64,000 nucleotides of DNA from Kappaphycus alvarezii (Eukaryota; Rhodophyta; Florideophyceae; Gigartinales; Solieriaceae): contig NADL03000596.1 in the NCBI GenBank assembly GCA_002205965.3, forward strand, positions 1,054,001 to 1,118,000, written 5' to 3'. The notes beneath the pieces were generated by a model. The model was given only the letters and a program-made list of their open reading frames with translations, was not told the origin of the DNA and did not search any database. Position numbers and translations under genes: made by a program. Every line of letters starts with the position of its first letter. Position 1 is the stretch's first letter. Positions 10,166 to 22,800 of this stretch are shown in pieces.

Positions 10166-11040
10166 ATCGTTTCAACAAGTGAAGGATTTTTGTTTTGAGA
10201 AAAGAAGGCTGTATGGCGTCGGTTTCTTTCGCTTCTTTTTGTGCTCGATTTGGTTTGTACAGGGAGAAGGTATCCGTGGCGAGTAATGTTGTAGCATTTC
10301 GGATTAGCAAATGTGAGGTCAATGTATGAAGTGCAGTTATAGTGATAAGTAGAAGTCTGTGACCACGAGCATGTAGCCCTGTTTGAGTGCATATTTTGAG
10401 CAAAGAGCATCTAAACTCTGACGTTGCTTTGAACGCTTTGCTTGAACTGGCGGATGAAGAGAAGAAAAGAAAATGAAAATGATTACAATGAAAATGTCCC
10501 TCCAGCAACATATGGTACAGGTTCCTTGTCGATACGAGCCCGGGCGTTTTATCGGCTCGATGTCCCTTCCGGGCACTGGTTCTGCCAAGGTGGGAAGCCG
10601 GTTTGCCCTGGATGCAAACATAAATCAGAATTTGTGATGGAACAATATAACCATTTTTCTTATACCGTGCATTTTAATTATCGATTATCGCCTTATACTT
10701 CAAACGATTCTGATGGATATTCGTCCCTCTCACTTGGCCCTCCTGCCGGCCAAATGTACGCCTAATTTGCGACTTCAAAGCCACATTGACAGAAAAGAAG
10801 GCTGCACAGCGATAGCTAACTTGGGGTATGCAAGATTCGAGGGAAGAGCGCTGTAATGTATCTGTAAGCTCTGTGGGAACTTGGATGAAGAGTTTGTAAT
10901 TTGTAATTTGTGCACTACCGGACTGACACATATATCGTGCGTAGTGTGCCAACAATAGTGAAACCTCGTTAAGAGTACGGTAGAGGCAAAGAATTTGTGC
11001 TTTTCCGGGGAAGTCCTAAAGACAGTAACGAGTAGGTCGA
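10166..11040. other. 3' flank of SGNH gene, no gene recognised
   Basis: Holds the presumed 3' UTR and intergenic sequence up to the Gypsy LTR. The short frames (for example 10442-10765 on +) have no motifs and mixed composition. Confidence 0.4.
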
Positions 11041-11263
11041 GTAACGAGTAGGTCTTCGTACAATCAAACAATCACTTTACTGACCTGAAGATCAGCGCAC
11101 TTCCCTCCGAAAGGAAGACTCGTCCTTGCTTATATATTCCGTGCCTTGACTCTCAGTACCGTTCGTGGAGGATAAAAATTCAGATTCAATGCCTAGACAT
11201 TCGAAAGAGAAAGCGGGCAGATAAATTCAGATTACATAGTTCGGCGAATGGATGCGAACTATT
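11041..11263 (-). repeat. Gypsy LTR (3' copy)
   Basis: Direct repeat partner of 14443-14663. Shared blocks include gacctgaagatcag, cttccctccgaaaggaagac, ggataaaaattcaga and agacattcgaaagagaa. The two copies differ at many positions, so the insertion is old. Confidence 0.75.
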
Positions 11264-11319
11264 TCATCATTCTCTCCGTCCCGGAAAGAGTTGAGGTCCG
11301 CGACAATGTAGATGGTGTA

Positions 11320-11994
11320 CTATAAGAGCCCATGCTCACGAATGTAGCGAAGGAAGGCTTCGGTCTTCGTTCCGTCGGGATCTACAAAGTCCCTGGTCGG
11401 CTGCCACGTGGCTTCATGCAGAGGCATCACCTTCAACAGAGTGAGAAACTGGTACCCTTTGTCCCACCGGCGGTGCGAGAGGATACCTTGAACCCTAAAG
11501 AGAGGTTGTCAGCCGACATCGAAAACTGGCGCTGGTTGAGGCGCAATAGGTTGGCTTATTGCGGTGAACTGAGTATAATAACGCGAGGAATGCTCAAGAT
11601 ATACGAACGGGTGAACACAAACGTTATCAGTAAGTTTGAGATGAATAGTATTTTCCCCGATAAGCTCCAGCACACGAGGCGGGCCGTATCTTCGGACGGA
11701 CAACTTCTTCGATGGTTTTGTCGCTGTGATGGCGTCAGAAAAGTATTTTAGACTGAGCCACACAAGATAGTCAACTTTGTAGGAGGGAGATATATACCGT
11801 TGAGCGTTATAACCGGCTTGTCGGGCATTTGCTAAGCGTTCGGAAAATCGCGCATCGTCGTAGGAGGCCTTGAGTCGTCCCCTGGACTCATTTAAGCTTT
11901 CTACCGTAGAGTCACTAGCAACCAGACAGTTCAGTTGTGATTTCGGTTGCCAGTCGAGGTCCGGCTCAAAAGGGATGGATTGAATTTGATCCAA
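11320..11994 (-). pseudogene. Gypsy integrase C-terminal/chromodomain-like part
   Basis: C-terminal part of a Gypsy polyprotein. It contains LVWLSLKYFSDAITATKP, then KKLSVRRYGPPRVLELIGEN, which matches the GPF/Y module of Gypsy integrases. After a TGA at about 11509 the frame continues to a chromo-like tail YQFLTLLKVMPLHEATWQPT ending IREHGLL and stop at 11320. In this retroelement class the tail is thought to guide integration. The catalytic integrase core is absent. Confidence 0.7.
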
Positions 11995-12262
11995 CGTAGA
12001 GGAATTATAGGAATACTCATCCGAAACGAGTAATTGGTCCTAGTTCTTTTGATTGATATTACAATAACAGTGTAGTTAGTTTTAAAGCATACAATTTATG
12101 ATATGTGAGGTTCTGTCGGTTTTAGAATGACAGCGAGGTGAAACACGTTGTTGCACACCACGAAATTCTATAAGATGGGCCCAAATATCGGAAATTAACT
12201 TAGGATCGAAGTCGGGAACGATAGAGTCTAGAACACAATAGTATCGACAACGTGCAGTTCAT

Positions 12263-12920
12263 TCACTGTGAGACGTGATAAAACAATGTATAGATCTGAA
12301 GGAGATCTTCTACGGTCTTGCCAAATATTATAAGTTCGTTTATATAGGCCACTAAAAATACATCAATGGATTCATAGGAAAGAGAACTCATAAGTGCCTG
12401 TAATGTAGCGGTGGCGTTGCATAGCCCCATTAGAATGACGTCAAACTCAAAATGGCCATACTTCGTGTTGAAGTCCGTCTTCTCGATGTTCTCGGGATGG
12501 GTACGAATTTGGTGGAATCCAGTTTTGAGGTCCATCTTTGAAAACACCGTAAATTCTCCTAGATGGTCAAGTATTTCGTCTATGCGAGGTATGGGTGCAA
12601 GTTTCCGTTTTTAATGCGGTTTTAGCGCGCAGTAATCCATAATACCTCGGAATTTTCCTTTCCGCTTGACGTAAAATAACGAGGAATCATAAGTAGAAAG
12701 ACTACGGCGAACTTTCTTGCTCCATAAGAGACATTCGATTTATTATTTAGTTTCCACGAGTTCAGAAGGAGAGAGTTGACGTAGGAGACGGTTTGGAGGT
12801 TTAGAATTCGCGTCTGCTTCAATTGCATGGTCGACTGACCGCATAAGAGGAAGTTTCTCGGGCAGATTTTTTCTGAACACTTGGTTTTATTTGCTAAACG
12901 GACAAATAAGGCTTTCATCC
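12263..12920 (-). pseudogene. Gypsy reverse transcriptase remnant
   Basis: RT palm fragment with FSKMDLKTGFHQIRTHPENI and YGHFEFDVILMGLCNATATL. The active-site box that should read YIDD reads YINE (in VAYINELIIFG), so both catalytic aspartates are lost. Upstream, 12622-12918 holds the more N-terminal RT region in another frame. RNase H does not follow. Confidence 0.7.
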
Positions 12921-13231
12921 GGTGGTTCTTTTCCTTGAAGTTTAAAATGGAGATTAGATCCTTGCGTAGACTTCAGCGGTACGGTGTAAACAGAGAAGTA
13001 TTCCTTCGATCCCCTCTTTTTCAATAACAGTCGAAACGCTTTGACCTCGAGCGCCTCAACCTTGACTGATGGCGCGTTCTCACTGTAAAAAAAGTGGAGG
13101 CGGTTTCCCTTACTATCACCTTCTCGGTAGCGTAGTCAATGGCTGGGTGATTTCCTTTGTGCCAAGGCATTCCGAGTAATATGTCTTATCCGGTATGGGC
13201 CGCTGCCCAATTATATTATATGAGTGTTTGT

Positions 13232-13430
13232 TTACATGTATTGTCGCGTTTGCAACCATGAATCGTGCGTTAGCCATGCTGTTTTCGGCGAGTGAGAGAT
13301 TTCAATGTTAGCTTCACATAAATCAAGCTGATAATGTAAGCGCCTGACAAAATAGTTTAACAGGACATTGGTGTTACAGCCTACGTCCTTCAAAACTGTA
13401 ACTTGTTGCCTACAGAACATGCCTTTCAAA
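13232..13430 (-). pseudogene. Gypsy protease-region remnant
   Basis: Short frame with VLKDVGCNTNVLLNYFVRR followed by EANIEISHS. The D-x-G-x-N-T-N pattern and position between gag and RT fit the aspartic protease of this Gypsy lineage. The fragment lacks the rest of the domain. Confidence 0.45.
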
Positions 13431-13904
13431 ATCAGAAGCCTTTATATCGGTATATTCATAAGATCGACGAGTTCTTTTGCTCTTTACTAAGTTTTGAATG
13501 ACGACTTTGTTTCGCACTTCGCTATTAGGTTCTTCTGAAGTGCCTGTTCTGTAAAAACCTATTCTTTTTCCAAGTATAAATATGAGGCCATTGTGGCCTC
13601 GAAAAATCTGACTCGCGCGGGCTCGACGAGTCTGATTTTTGCGGTCTCCGTGCATCCGTCTACGTTTGCGACCGGATGGAGTGAGACTACTACGTTGGAT
13701 ATACATGGGTTACACTTTGACTGTCTACAACCGATCTTAAAGCAATTGTAACAGGCATTTATTATGACGTTATTATCTCTACCTCCTCTTCGATTGCTAT
13801 AGTATCTGTTTTCCTGCTCTCAGTTACCTATTTCCATTGAAGAAGGTGCAGATGATAAGTATCTTGGCATGTGTTATATTCATGCTGCTGGAACCAGCAC
13901 CCCA

Positions 13905-14420
13905 AGTAGCACTGTCAACACTCAATGCAATTTAAGCCGCAGCTTCAAATGTTGATCCTGTGCTTTTTATGCCTTCAACCCGAATTTACACTTTCAGGCC
14001 GTCAATAAAGTTGTCAAAAATTTCCGGCGTTCATGTCCGTAATCGTCAAGACGGTGTTTCTGAACGCTATCAGGTTCTTAGATACTGGTTTTTTTTCTGT
14101 CGGAGTTTACGAAGTTTATCCCAGGCCCGACGAATATGGTCACTAGGGACGAACTCTCTCTGTAACGCATTCTGGAATGATCCTTACGTCTTCGGCTAAT
14201 TTCAGCCTGAACTATAGTATGCCACCAAATGGCAGCGGTTTAAGTTAGAAATGTTAACGCGAATATCACCTTGTTCTCCTCTTAAAATTGAAGGTTTGGG
14301 TTGAGGATTTGACATATCAGAAAATACTTCTCGATTTTGTAAAGCCAAGTGCTAACCGGGAGGCCTTGGGACTGTTCGGCTTCAGGGTGACTGATACTGA
14401 TGGAATCCCACTCGATTCCA
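13905..14420 (-). pseudogene. Gypsy gag remnant
   Basis: Reading the minus strand from the 5' LTR, broken frames give WLYKIEKYF, then AAIWWHT, then FVPSDHIRRAWDKLRKLRQ, the usual order of a retrotransposon gag capsid. Several frame changes and stops interrupt it. No zinc knuckle was seen. Confidence 0.5.
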
Positions 14421-14442
14421 TGGCGATGTTACCAGTAAAACA

Positions 14443-14663
14443 ATAATGAGTAGGTCTTTGTACAATTAGGCAATCACTTTATTGACCTGAAGATCAGGGC
14501 CCTTCCCTCCGAAAGGAAGACTACATCCTTGCTTGTATATGCCGCGCCTGGACTCTCGGGACCGTTCTTGGGGGATAAAAATTCAGATGCAATGCACAGA
14601 CATTCGAAAGAGAAGGAGTGTGGATAAATTCAGATTAGATAGTTCGGCAAATGGATTCGAACT
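14443..14663 (-). repeat. Gypsy LTR (5' copy)
   Basis: Pairs with 11041-11263. On the minus strand the sequence just inside this LTR, TGGTAACATCGCC, is a possible initiator-Met-like primer-binding site, although it matches only in part. Confidence 0.7.
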
Positions 14664-15058
14664 GGTTTAATACCCAACAAGGTGGCCTTGAAGCCCTGCG
14701 ACAGCCGTTAGGGTTTAAACTCTGGCACGTGTTGGATGCGTTGAGCCGTTTTATACAGAACTTTGGAATGATAAATACTGATGCAGAATGTAATCCAGTA
14801 AAAGCATGTGTTAATGTTCTACGGTAAAACGATCCCAACGGTAACGTAAGGAGATGTTTTGGAAGATACGGCGGGCGTAGGTTATACGCCCTGAATATAT
14901 TTAAGACGGGCATTGATGCAAGTGAATTTGAAACCAGGTAAAATCCCGATTGGTCAAGCGTTGGTGGTATATATTCCATTGCGTGACCTGCTCTCTGCTG
15001 TTACAATTCTACGAATGGGTTCGAGTATTTTGTCAGAAAACTGTAAAGGAAAGTGAAA
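14664..15058. other. Spacer between Gypsy and Copia elements
   Basis: About 400 bases with no recognised gene or repeat. Minus-strand frames here have no family resemblance. Confidence 0.4.
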
Positions 15059-15710
15059 TGACAGCAACTTAAAGTTTAATTCTGCCTTTATTTGCCTAGG
15101 GCTGACAGAGCCAGTCAGGACGCGTCTAATGGCCGCCTTAATCCGGAGATTTACCTTTTGTGCGATCCAGTTTTTTAGTGTTTGTACGGTATTTTTATTG
15201 TGCACGTTCCGGTTATTTACCGACCTCCAGTTTCTATCCGGGATAGCACTGCGCTCATAGGATGCACAAGTTGTCCTCCTATGAAGAAAAACCTCTTCAT
15301 CGTACAAAAATGTACAGTAAAATTGGGGGCCCGTAAATATTCACTAGAAATGTACTCTAAAAACATAGATTTACAATAAAGAGTTGCCCAGTGGCTTCAA
15401 TTCTACACTACTTCGGCTAAAGAATTCAACTACAACATAAATTGTGGAAAATTGGCACTACAAGCAAAGGCTATCAGGTGGAATAAAGTATTTTGTACCT
15501 TGAATAGCGCTGAAATTACCGAAAAGTTTGTTTTGATCGAGCTTACTTGCTGTTGAAACTATATGTTAGCAAAAATATGACAGAAAAGAATATTTCTCGC
15601 TTACAAAATAGCCCTAAACTATGTCCTCATATGAGGATAATGGTCCCATAGGCACCAGAGACAACGATTATCATTATACCTATGTATTATCTACACTTCT
15701 AATTCTATCG
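15059..15710 (+). repeat. Copia 5' LTR, interrupted
   Basis: Matches the right LTR in two parts, 15059-15230 and 15656-15710. The 425 bases between them have no counterpart in the right LTR and are flanked by CAG on both sides (15228-15230 and 15656-15658). Confidence 0.6.
15231..15655. mobile_element. Possible nested non-autonomous insertion
   Basis: Extra block inside the 5' LTR, flanked by a possible 3-base duplication (CAG). Its ends show only weak inverted similarity: ctatccgggatagcactgcgctcat on the left against the complement ctatgggaccattatcctcat on the right. It is non-coding. It could be a MITE-like insertion, or the right LTR may have lost this segment. Confidence 0.3.
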
Positions 15711-16648
15711 AAATTCGCGTATCCTTGGGGCGATCATTCCCCGCGGTGGAGCAATATCAATGTCGCGCTTTGCAGGAGATACTCCCCTCGTGGTGTAAGA
15801 TCATTCACCGCAAGCAACGCGGAGGGTATTCCCCGCACTATTGAGTTGTTGCTTCAGCGAGGACAGCAATAGTAGCTCCAAGCTCAAATAAATTCACCAT
15901 ACCAAAAGAAAAACCAAAGCAGAGACTAAACGGACAACAATAGTTGATTTCAGTGAATTTTTGCAATTATAAAAGCTGAAGGCGTAGTCGATATCAATGT
16001 TGATCACCATGAACGATGAACTATCGCAAAAGTTTCAACTCGCCGCGGCAGCTACAACATAGGAAACTAAATATAAATTTTCTTAGCCCCGAAGGATGCG
16101 ATGGAAATCCTCTATTGTGTTCCATTTGTAATTCTTGGTTTCACTTGCAAGCCAACGGTTTTTACGCACACACGGTTCCGTTATTAACCATACAGATACC
16201 ACAACTGAACACTCTATTGCTGATGAACCACATAACAATTACAAGTTGAAAATGATGCTGACTACTTCAATCTTCCCGCACACAATCTCAAAACACGAAA
16301 GGAACATTGAAAAGGGAAAAGGGTTACATTTCTTTACACTGCACTGTGCTACAACATTCAATCGGAAACAGAGAACACATATATCTCCTACTGTTCCACA
16401 TTTGATCCGTTCATCCCTGCCCCTACAACCCAACGTCTTGAAGCAATCGATATTCTAAAAACGTTACTCCATAGGCACGATGTCCGCAAACTAATACTCC
16501 CTAGACATGATGATAGTGAACCACTTCTCCATGTACCAAGCGTCCAGGGACCAATGTTTACAAAAATCCTAAATAAAATCAAGTGATTGAAGAACCGGAT
16601 GTTCTCAAATCAATGCGTAGCGAACCTTAAACATTCTTCGGTTTCTGC

Positions 16649-19536
16649 ATGGACGAATCTGCAACTTCATCAGTTACTAGTTTACCTCAACAGTACGCTT
16701 ATCTACACACAGTGAACGTTCCCGAATCATCACTTCATGTTCGAAAGACGACGGCAACCTTACGTTCCGGTGGTGACGGACAAAATTCTGTGACTATACC
16801 AGAACTTAGTGTGTCAGTATTCGTATTCATCTCCCAGGTCAAAGCTAAATTGAGTATGAAAGTTTCTTGATATCACAGAACGTGCCAAAGATTTTCGGAC
16901 TTTCCGACCAAACGCGATTCACGTGTATAACTGTAAAGGATGATGATGGACCAGGGTTTATTGTCTTTCGAACTTTGGGACTTCAGCTGCCGCTTAGTTT
17001 CCAACTTGGCCATTTGTACTACGTCGTTGCTGAAGACTTCTCCATATTGTTTACAAGCTCCTTACTTGCTCAAGTTCATGCTAATCTTGTACATGCCACA
17101 GCTGGATCTGCTTACGATGCTTCGCGTCGCGCTTACCTCACAGAGAAAAAGTACGCTGACTTCCAGAAGCTTGTTGATATTACAAAACGATGCAAAGGAT
17201 GTTTGTTCCATTCAAGAATGCCTAATCAATTTCGTGCAACTGCCCCAACTGAGGTTATCTCCAGCTGTTCTGCTGCCTTAGATATTTTCTCCTTTGATGA
17301 ACAACCGATACTTCATGCTGTGGACAGACAAACATACTTTAGCCGTGCTATGGCTCTTCGAAGGCAATACTCCGAAACTATTTTGGCTACATTCATGGCT
17401 ATTTGGGTGCTCCCATACCTTGGCGTACCTTATGAACTTTAGATGGATCAAGGTAAGGCTAGCTTTTCGGTCTACTTCAAAGCTGCTGCATCTGCATTAG
17501 AATGCAACCTTATACTTGTTCCAATTGAAGGCCATTGGTCATTCATTGTCGAGCGCTATCACGACCAATTGAAGACAATAATGAAAAATCTTCAGACTAT
17601 TTATCCGGACGTACCACTTCAGATCATGGTTGACTATGCTAACATGACAATATCACATACTATCGGACCGGAAGGACACAAAGCTGCTATCTTCACATTT
17701 GGAGCGCAACAAATAGTACCAATCGGCAATTAAGAGCAACAAACACAAACTGCTATTCAACATATGGACTTGGCAGCCAGAGACCGTCTTGAAATGGAAT
17801 TTATCAACACGAAACTGCGCACTCAAATAGCATTGAAGTCTGCCCCGGCTAACGAGGTACCGTATGGACTGTTACTTGGCAATGAAGTTGCTGTGTACCG
17901 TGAAAATGGACACTGGGATGGTTCTTTTTTATTCCTTTAAAATATTGGTACAAGTGCTACAATTGTTGACAGGAATGATAACGAACGACAATTTAACATT
18001 ACAATTCTCAAACTTTATCTCCGTAGCAGTGCTCCCATCTCTACGCTTCTCAGCCCGGAGGAAGATGAATCAAAATAACTAGCGCAAGTCAATGAGGATC
18101 CCAACGACTGACGGTTTAACGACGGCAAACAGAAAGAATATGATGGAATTCTATGGAAAAGTGGAGTAAAACCTGTAGCAAAATTGGATGTCCCTTCTGA
18201 CGCTAGCATCGTCGGTAATCGTTTTGTCGTTTCCAGAAAGGACCTCCGAACTTCTCTTGAAAAGCTCACAGCCCACTTTACTGTACAGGGACACCAGGAC
18301 GAACAGAAATAAAACATCTCGAATAATGATCCAGTACTAATGCGATTTTTACAAAGGCTTATTGTTGCAATGTCTGTAGTATATTCCCACTGTGCCCTAT
18401 TTACCCGTGATGTTGAGCAAGCCTTCATTCAGAGCAAGCATCCTTCAGTCCTTTGTTTACTCACGCACCACCGCATACCAACCTACCCGATGATTACATT
18501 TTACTCATTACTCTACCACATTACGGACTGGTCGAATCTGGATCACTTTGGTTTGAAACCTATTACTCTACTTATACCCAAAATCTGCAAATATTATGCG
18601 CCTTATTTGATCATGCTTGCTGTTACGAGTTAACGGACTGTGCCTGAAAGGGCTAAATAGACTCGCATTTGATAAAACCATCGCTACTGGTAATAAGGAA
18701 CTCGAAGAAAGAGCTACTCAGAAGTCCACCAAAAAAGATAATGAATATCCTGTTTTCTTTGGTATGAGCATTGTCAGAACAGCAAAAAGATTTGAGATGA
18801 ATCAAGAAAAACACATTGAGAGGATAACTACTATGATCGATTGTGATCAGGACGAATTTCGCAACTTAGTTGGTAAGATTATTTATATTGCGCAGAGAAA
18901 TAGACCTGATTTTTCTTAAGAAGTTGGCAGCCTCCCACAAATTCCATATGGTGAAGCTACGAAGGAACATATGAAACGTCTGCACAAATTGGCCATTTAC
19001 ATGAAGGAATCACAGTACCTCACATGACGTTTTACAAGCTGGATCAGAACGCACTACGTATACAGAATTTCGCTGACTCCCGTTGCAACACCAGTCCGGA
19101 TCACTCTTCCTAGCTCGGACTGTTTGTATTCCTGTCCGACCACACAAATTAGATTCATTTGCCTCACTGGAGTTTGTCTAGATGTCAATGCGTTACTCGC
19201 ATTATGCTCGCTGGTGCTACATATGAAATTTCTCAGGGATATGATTATGGCAACAGTTTGAAGCATGTTTTGAATAAGATGGGAAAGACCATTCCATTAT
19301 TCATTATGACAGACTCTAAATCTATTTCGGATACTATCAGCAAGTCCAAGCGGTTACGTGAATTACGTTTGATGAACTACTTTACAGATATGAGATGTGC
19401 TTATAGCGAAGACAAGATAACCAATATCGGGTGGATTCGCTCATACAGCAACATCGCTGATAACCTAACACGTGAGAATGGAAACCATTTGCTTGATAAT
19501 GTCTTCGTTACTTCCTACCTCCAGTTCACAATATAG
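16649..19536 (+). pseudogene. Copia polyprotein, broken
   Basis: One frame carries most of the protein from 16867 to about 18470 with scattered stops (TAG at 17440, TAA at 17731). The order is a pre-integrase region, the integrase segment IEGHWSFIVERYHDQLKTI, the integrase tail NEVPYGLLLGNEVAVYREN, then RT with IVGNRFVVSRKDL, AHFTVQGHQDEQK and FTRDVEQAFIQSKHPS. After frame changes RT continues (LITLPHYGLVESGSLWFE), but the YVDD region is missing. RNase H ends with MTDSKSISDTISKSKRLREL and NIGWIRSYSNIADNLTREN, stopping at 19536. The similarity to the C-terminus at 541-1345 indicates a related Copia lineage. Confidence 0.8.
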
Positions 19537-19664
19537 CAGTGGATCTTGAAGAATCAAACACCTATCTCCGCGGATCTGCACTGAGCACATGCTGATGATT
19601 GTCTTTACTGGGCCACTATAGTTTAATTAGAGGACATAAAAAATCTTCAAGAAAAAACAGTGAG

Positions 19665-19873
19665 TGATAGTGTAATTTTGGTTTTATTTAGCCTATACAG
19701 CCAATCAGGACGCGTCTAATCGCCGTTGTAGTTTCGAGATGTACCTTGTGCGACCCAGGGTTTTAGTGGTACTACGGTTTTTTTATTTTACACATTCTGG
19801 TGGTTTTCCCCCGACCTCTAGAGACAACGATTATCATTCTACCTCTGCATTTTCTTCACTATTTATTCTATCG
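19665..19873 (+). repeat. Copia 3' LTR
   Basis: Uninterrupted counterpart of the left LTR, beginning tgatagtgtaatttt after an A-rich tract and running to attctatcg. It follows the RNase H stop by about 130 bases. Confidence 0.6.
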
Positions 19874-19875
19874 TG

Positions 19876-22800
19876 TGGCTATATGTCCTTCTTATACGGT
19901 CAACGACGAATTTTTGCCCGGATTCCACTCGCCGAGCATCATCAAGGTGAACGGAGTTTCTAAAAATATGTACTGAACTTTGCGTAATATAGAACTTCAA
20001 CTGTCTGTTCAATTCCGAGAGACTTCAGCGTTACGCATATGCTTCCTTTGGTACGCCCCCACGATTCCTGCATACTCGAAAAGTAGATAAGTCCGAGCAC
20101 CTCAGGGATTATCTGAAATCACTTTATTGGCTTTCACGCCCAAGAATTTGAATTGAATTGTGCAGCTGACTTTCAGCAATATAGTAGGCAATTGGAGCTT
20201 GGTTTTCAATCGTTTTATTTTTCTCTGTATCATCGCGTCATTACGGATCTGTATAATTTCCACTGGACCATGCACGCATTCAATTATTTCGGAGCTTTCT
20301 TTTGAAAAATGGATGAAGAAGGCCCTTTAAAAAGAGGCATCCTTCAGCCTTTAAAATTCTTGAAATGTAGTGTAATTACCCCCAGGAGCTGTTGCAGCAG
20401 AGCGTTTTTGGAAGAAAGCTAACGAGAAGGGTCGATTCGCTACTATTAATGCCAGTTGAAGCAAAGCAATCGATTTTCTGAGATTTCATTTTTAGATTTA
20501 AAGAGAAATTATAGCAGAATTCACGATTTTCGGCGACAAGATCTCCGTGAACAGATTTTAGTTTTATTAGAAATATATATTCGAGATATTCTTAATGATG
20601 CAGTCGTGGTTGATCTTGGGTCGGGGGAAATATATTATTTTAGGAGTTCTTTCTGGACCCTTACAAGCGCCACCTCTCCTCGCCTGAGTATTAGGTGTGG
20701 TGAAGAATCTTAAATAAAGTTATTCTTTAATTTGTCATCCTTGCAAAATCTTGGCCAAATTTGAACCTGAATAAGATAACAGGAGGATAAAGTCGTTTTA
20801 AGAATATTATGGAAACGAAAAGTCTAGTGATGTGAGAAACATAGTGTGAAAACCTGTGGGTAAGAAATAATGCACCTTACCCAGAAATAGATTGATGGAC
20901 TCTGCAGAGGTTCTGGACCTCCCCATTAGCAACACTACCTGAGAAACTAAAAAAAGTAGTCGTCTTGCATCATTTTTTTGGCGCGAGATTTTTCCTTTAC
21001 CCTATCAATTTTTACTTCGTGTATGGAGAATCCACGCCACTGTCCATAGACTGAGTTACTTGAATACAAATTCAGACATTTTGAATATCCTAAGGCCCCT
21101 TTCATTGTCATAGGTACTTGATGGCTGTACTGAAAGATCTTTCCGCCCTATTTTCGTGGTTCGGGTGTGATAAAATCGTCTAGGAGGAGCGGAAGGTCCA
21201 TTGAGTCCATAGGTTATGGGAATCTTTACGTAAGTAGAAATTCCTACTTTGAAAATGGAGATTAAAGTTACGGCAATTAATTTTCTCTTTTTTGGAATAT
21301 GAATGTGAAAGAAAGCTTCAAATGAAATTCCCAAAACACTACCTGTTCATCTGAAAGGATTGTTAATCTCGAAAAATGCGAATATTTCACCCCGTACTGC
21401 ATTTTCAATAATTATTACATAAACAGTATTCTAGACTGATCATGCAGCTTGGCGCACCTGTTTCTCCGGAATGATATTTTTAATCGCTACTACCTTCTCA
21501 AAAGTTACACTGCATTTACTTTTGGTTCTTATGATTTAATTTCTCTACCTATATCCTGAATATGATTTGACTTCATATTTATATAATTACATTAAAAAAT
21601 TTATTTTCAAATTTCCATAGAATAAAACCGAACTTAAAATGAGAGTTTCTGGCTGAAATAATTTTGAAGCATAGCCAAATATTGAAAAATCCGATATTTT
21701 GTAGACATTAATCCTTTCAAGTTTTATTCAAGAAATTGCATTTTTGCCTGATTGAAGTAAGATATCGTTTTTTACAGTTTTTGTGGTAAAAAGAATGAAA
21801 TATGAAGAAAAATTACTATTTAAATATCGTTAAAAAGGTGGAAAGGTCCTTCACTTCAATTTTAAGAGCATGTGTCAGTTAGAAAAATCTTTAAAACCAC
21901 AAATAAATTCTCTTTTCACAATAAAAATTTAACGAATCTTTCAATTTAACAGAAAAAATTTGTGATAATATATAATTTAATGCTTCTGCAGTTGTTCTAG
22001 GGAGACAGAAAAATTTGCGGATGTTTATGAGGTGTTCTCTCAATCTTTATTCAACAATTTCTGAATTTGTCAGACTAAAATGATTTAGAATCGAGGAAAC
22101 ACGCTTTATATCTCCTTGATATTTTATTTTAAAACGCTCGAGATATTTTTTATGTCATTGAAAATATTTTATATGCAAGTATCTGAGATAAATAGTTGAA
22201 AAGTCAAAACATTCAAAAACATACTTTGCTTCCCAAGTTTTTCGCTCAAAGCATGTGAATTACAATCATCGGAAATGATAGCAGGTTATTGATGCTCTCA
22301 AAGTTTCCCCACGCATTTCTCCGTCCATGGAACTAGCAAATATCAATTTGAAGCAGAAAGTTTCAGACGTAACATGGTTGTCACCAACATAAAAATGAAA
22401 AAGGAGACTCTCTAACCCAAAGCTTACTTTTACATAAAAAGCTTCTACTTATGTTACAATACCTCTTTATCCATGATTTTATCCTTAAGAACAAATTACT
22501 GGATCATCTGATTGCATTGAAAAAGATTATCTACTGAGAATACAATTATGTGCAAGGGCTTTGACTTGTGCGATATCTGAATGAAGTCACCTGCTTGCTT
22601 TTGATAATTATTCAAAAGCCTTGAGTAACATATAATGAATCTTTGGAATGATATCTTTGCTTTCTCTAATATTTTAATGTTTGGTATTAAAAAATCTATC
22701 TTGAGCATATTCAATAATAACAATTCAGCATTCTCTTTAAATCAGAGTTAAAATATCCTAAAGTAGTAATTCAGGCTTTCTATACGATTCAGAAACACGA

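Larger units (their letters stand above)
11041..14663 (-). mobile_element. Degenerate Ty3/Gypsy retrotransposon
   Basis: LTR retrotransposon on the minus strand, bounded by two diverged direct repeats of about 220 bases. Reading leftwards from the 5' LTR at 14443-14663 the order is gag, protease, reverse transcriptase, integrase C-terminus, then the 3' LTR at 11041-11263. This is the Gypsy order, but only about 3.6 kb remains. RNase H and the integrase core are missing between 11995 and 12262. All reading frames are broken, so the copy is inactive. The LTR boundaries are estimated from where the two copies stop matching; target-site duplications were not found. Confidence 0.75.
15059..19873 (+). 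mobile_element. Degenerate Copia element with two LTRs
   Basis: Ty1/Copia retrotransposon. The two outer blocks share cctttatttgcct-like and cagtcaggacgcgtctaat sequence, a block around gtgcgaccca-like sequence, and agacaacgattatcatt. Between them a polyprotein runs on + with integrase before reverse transcriptase, which is the Copia order. Many stops and frameshifts show the element is dead. Confidence 0.75.
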
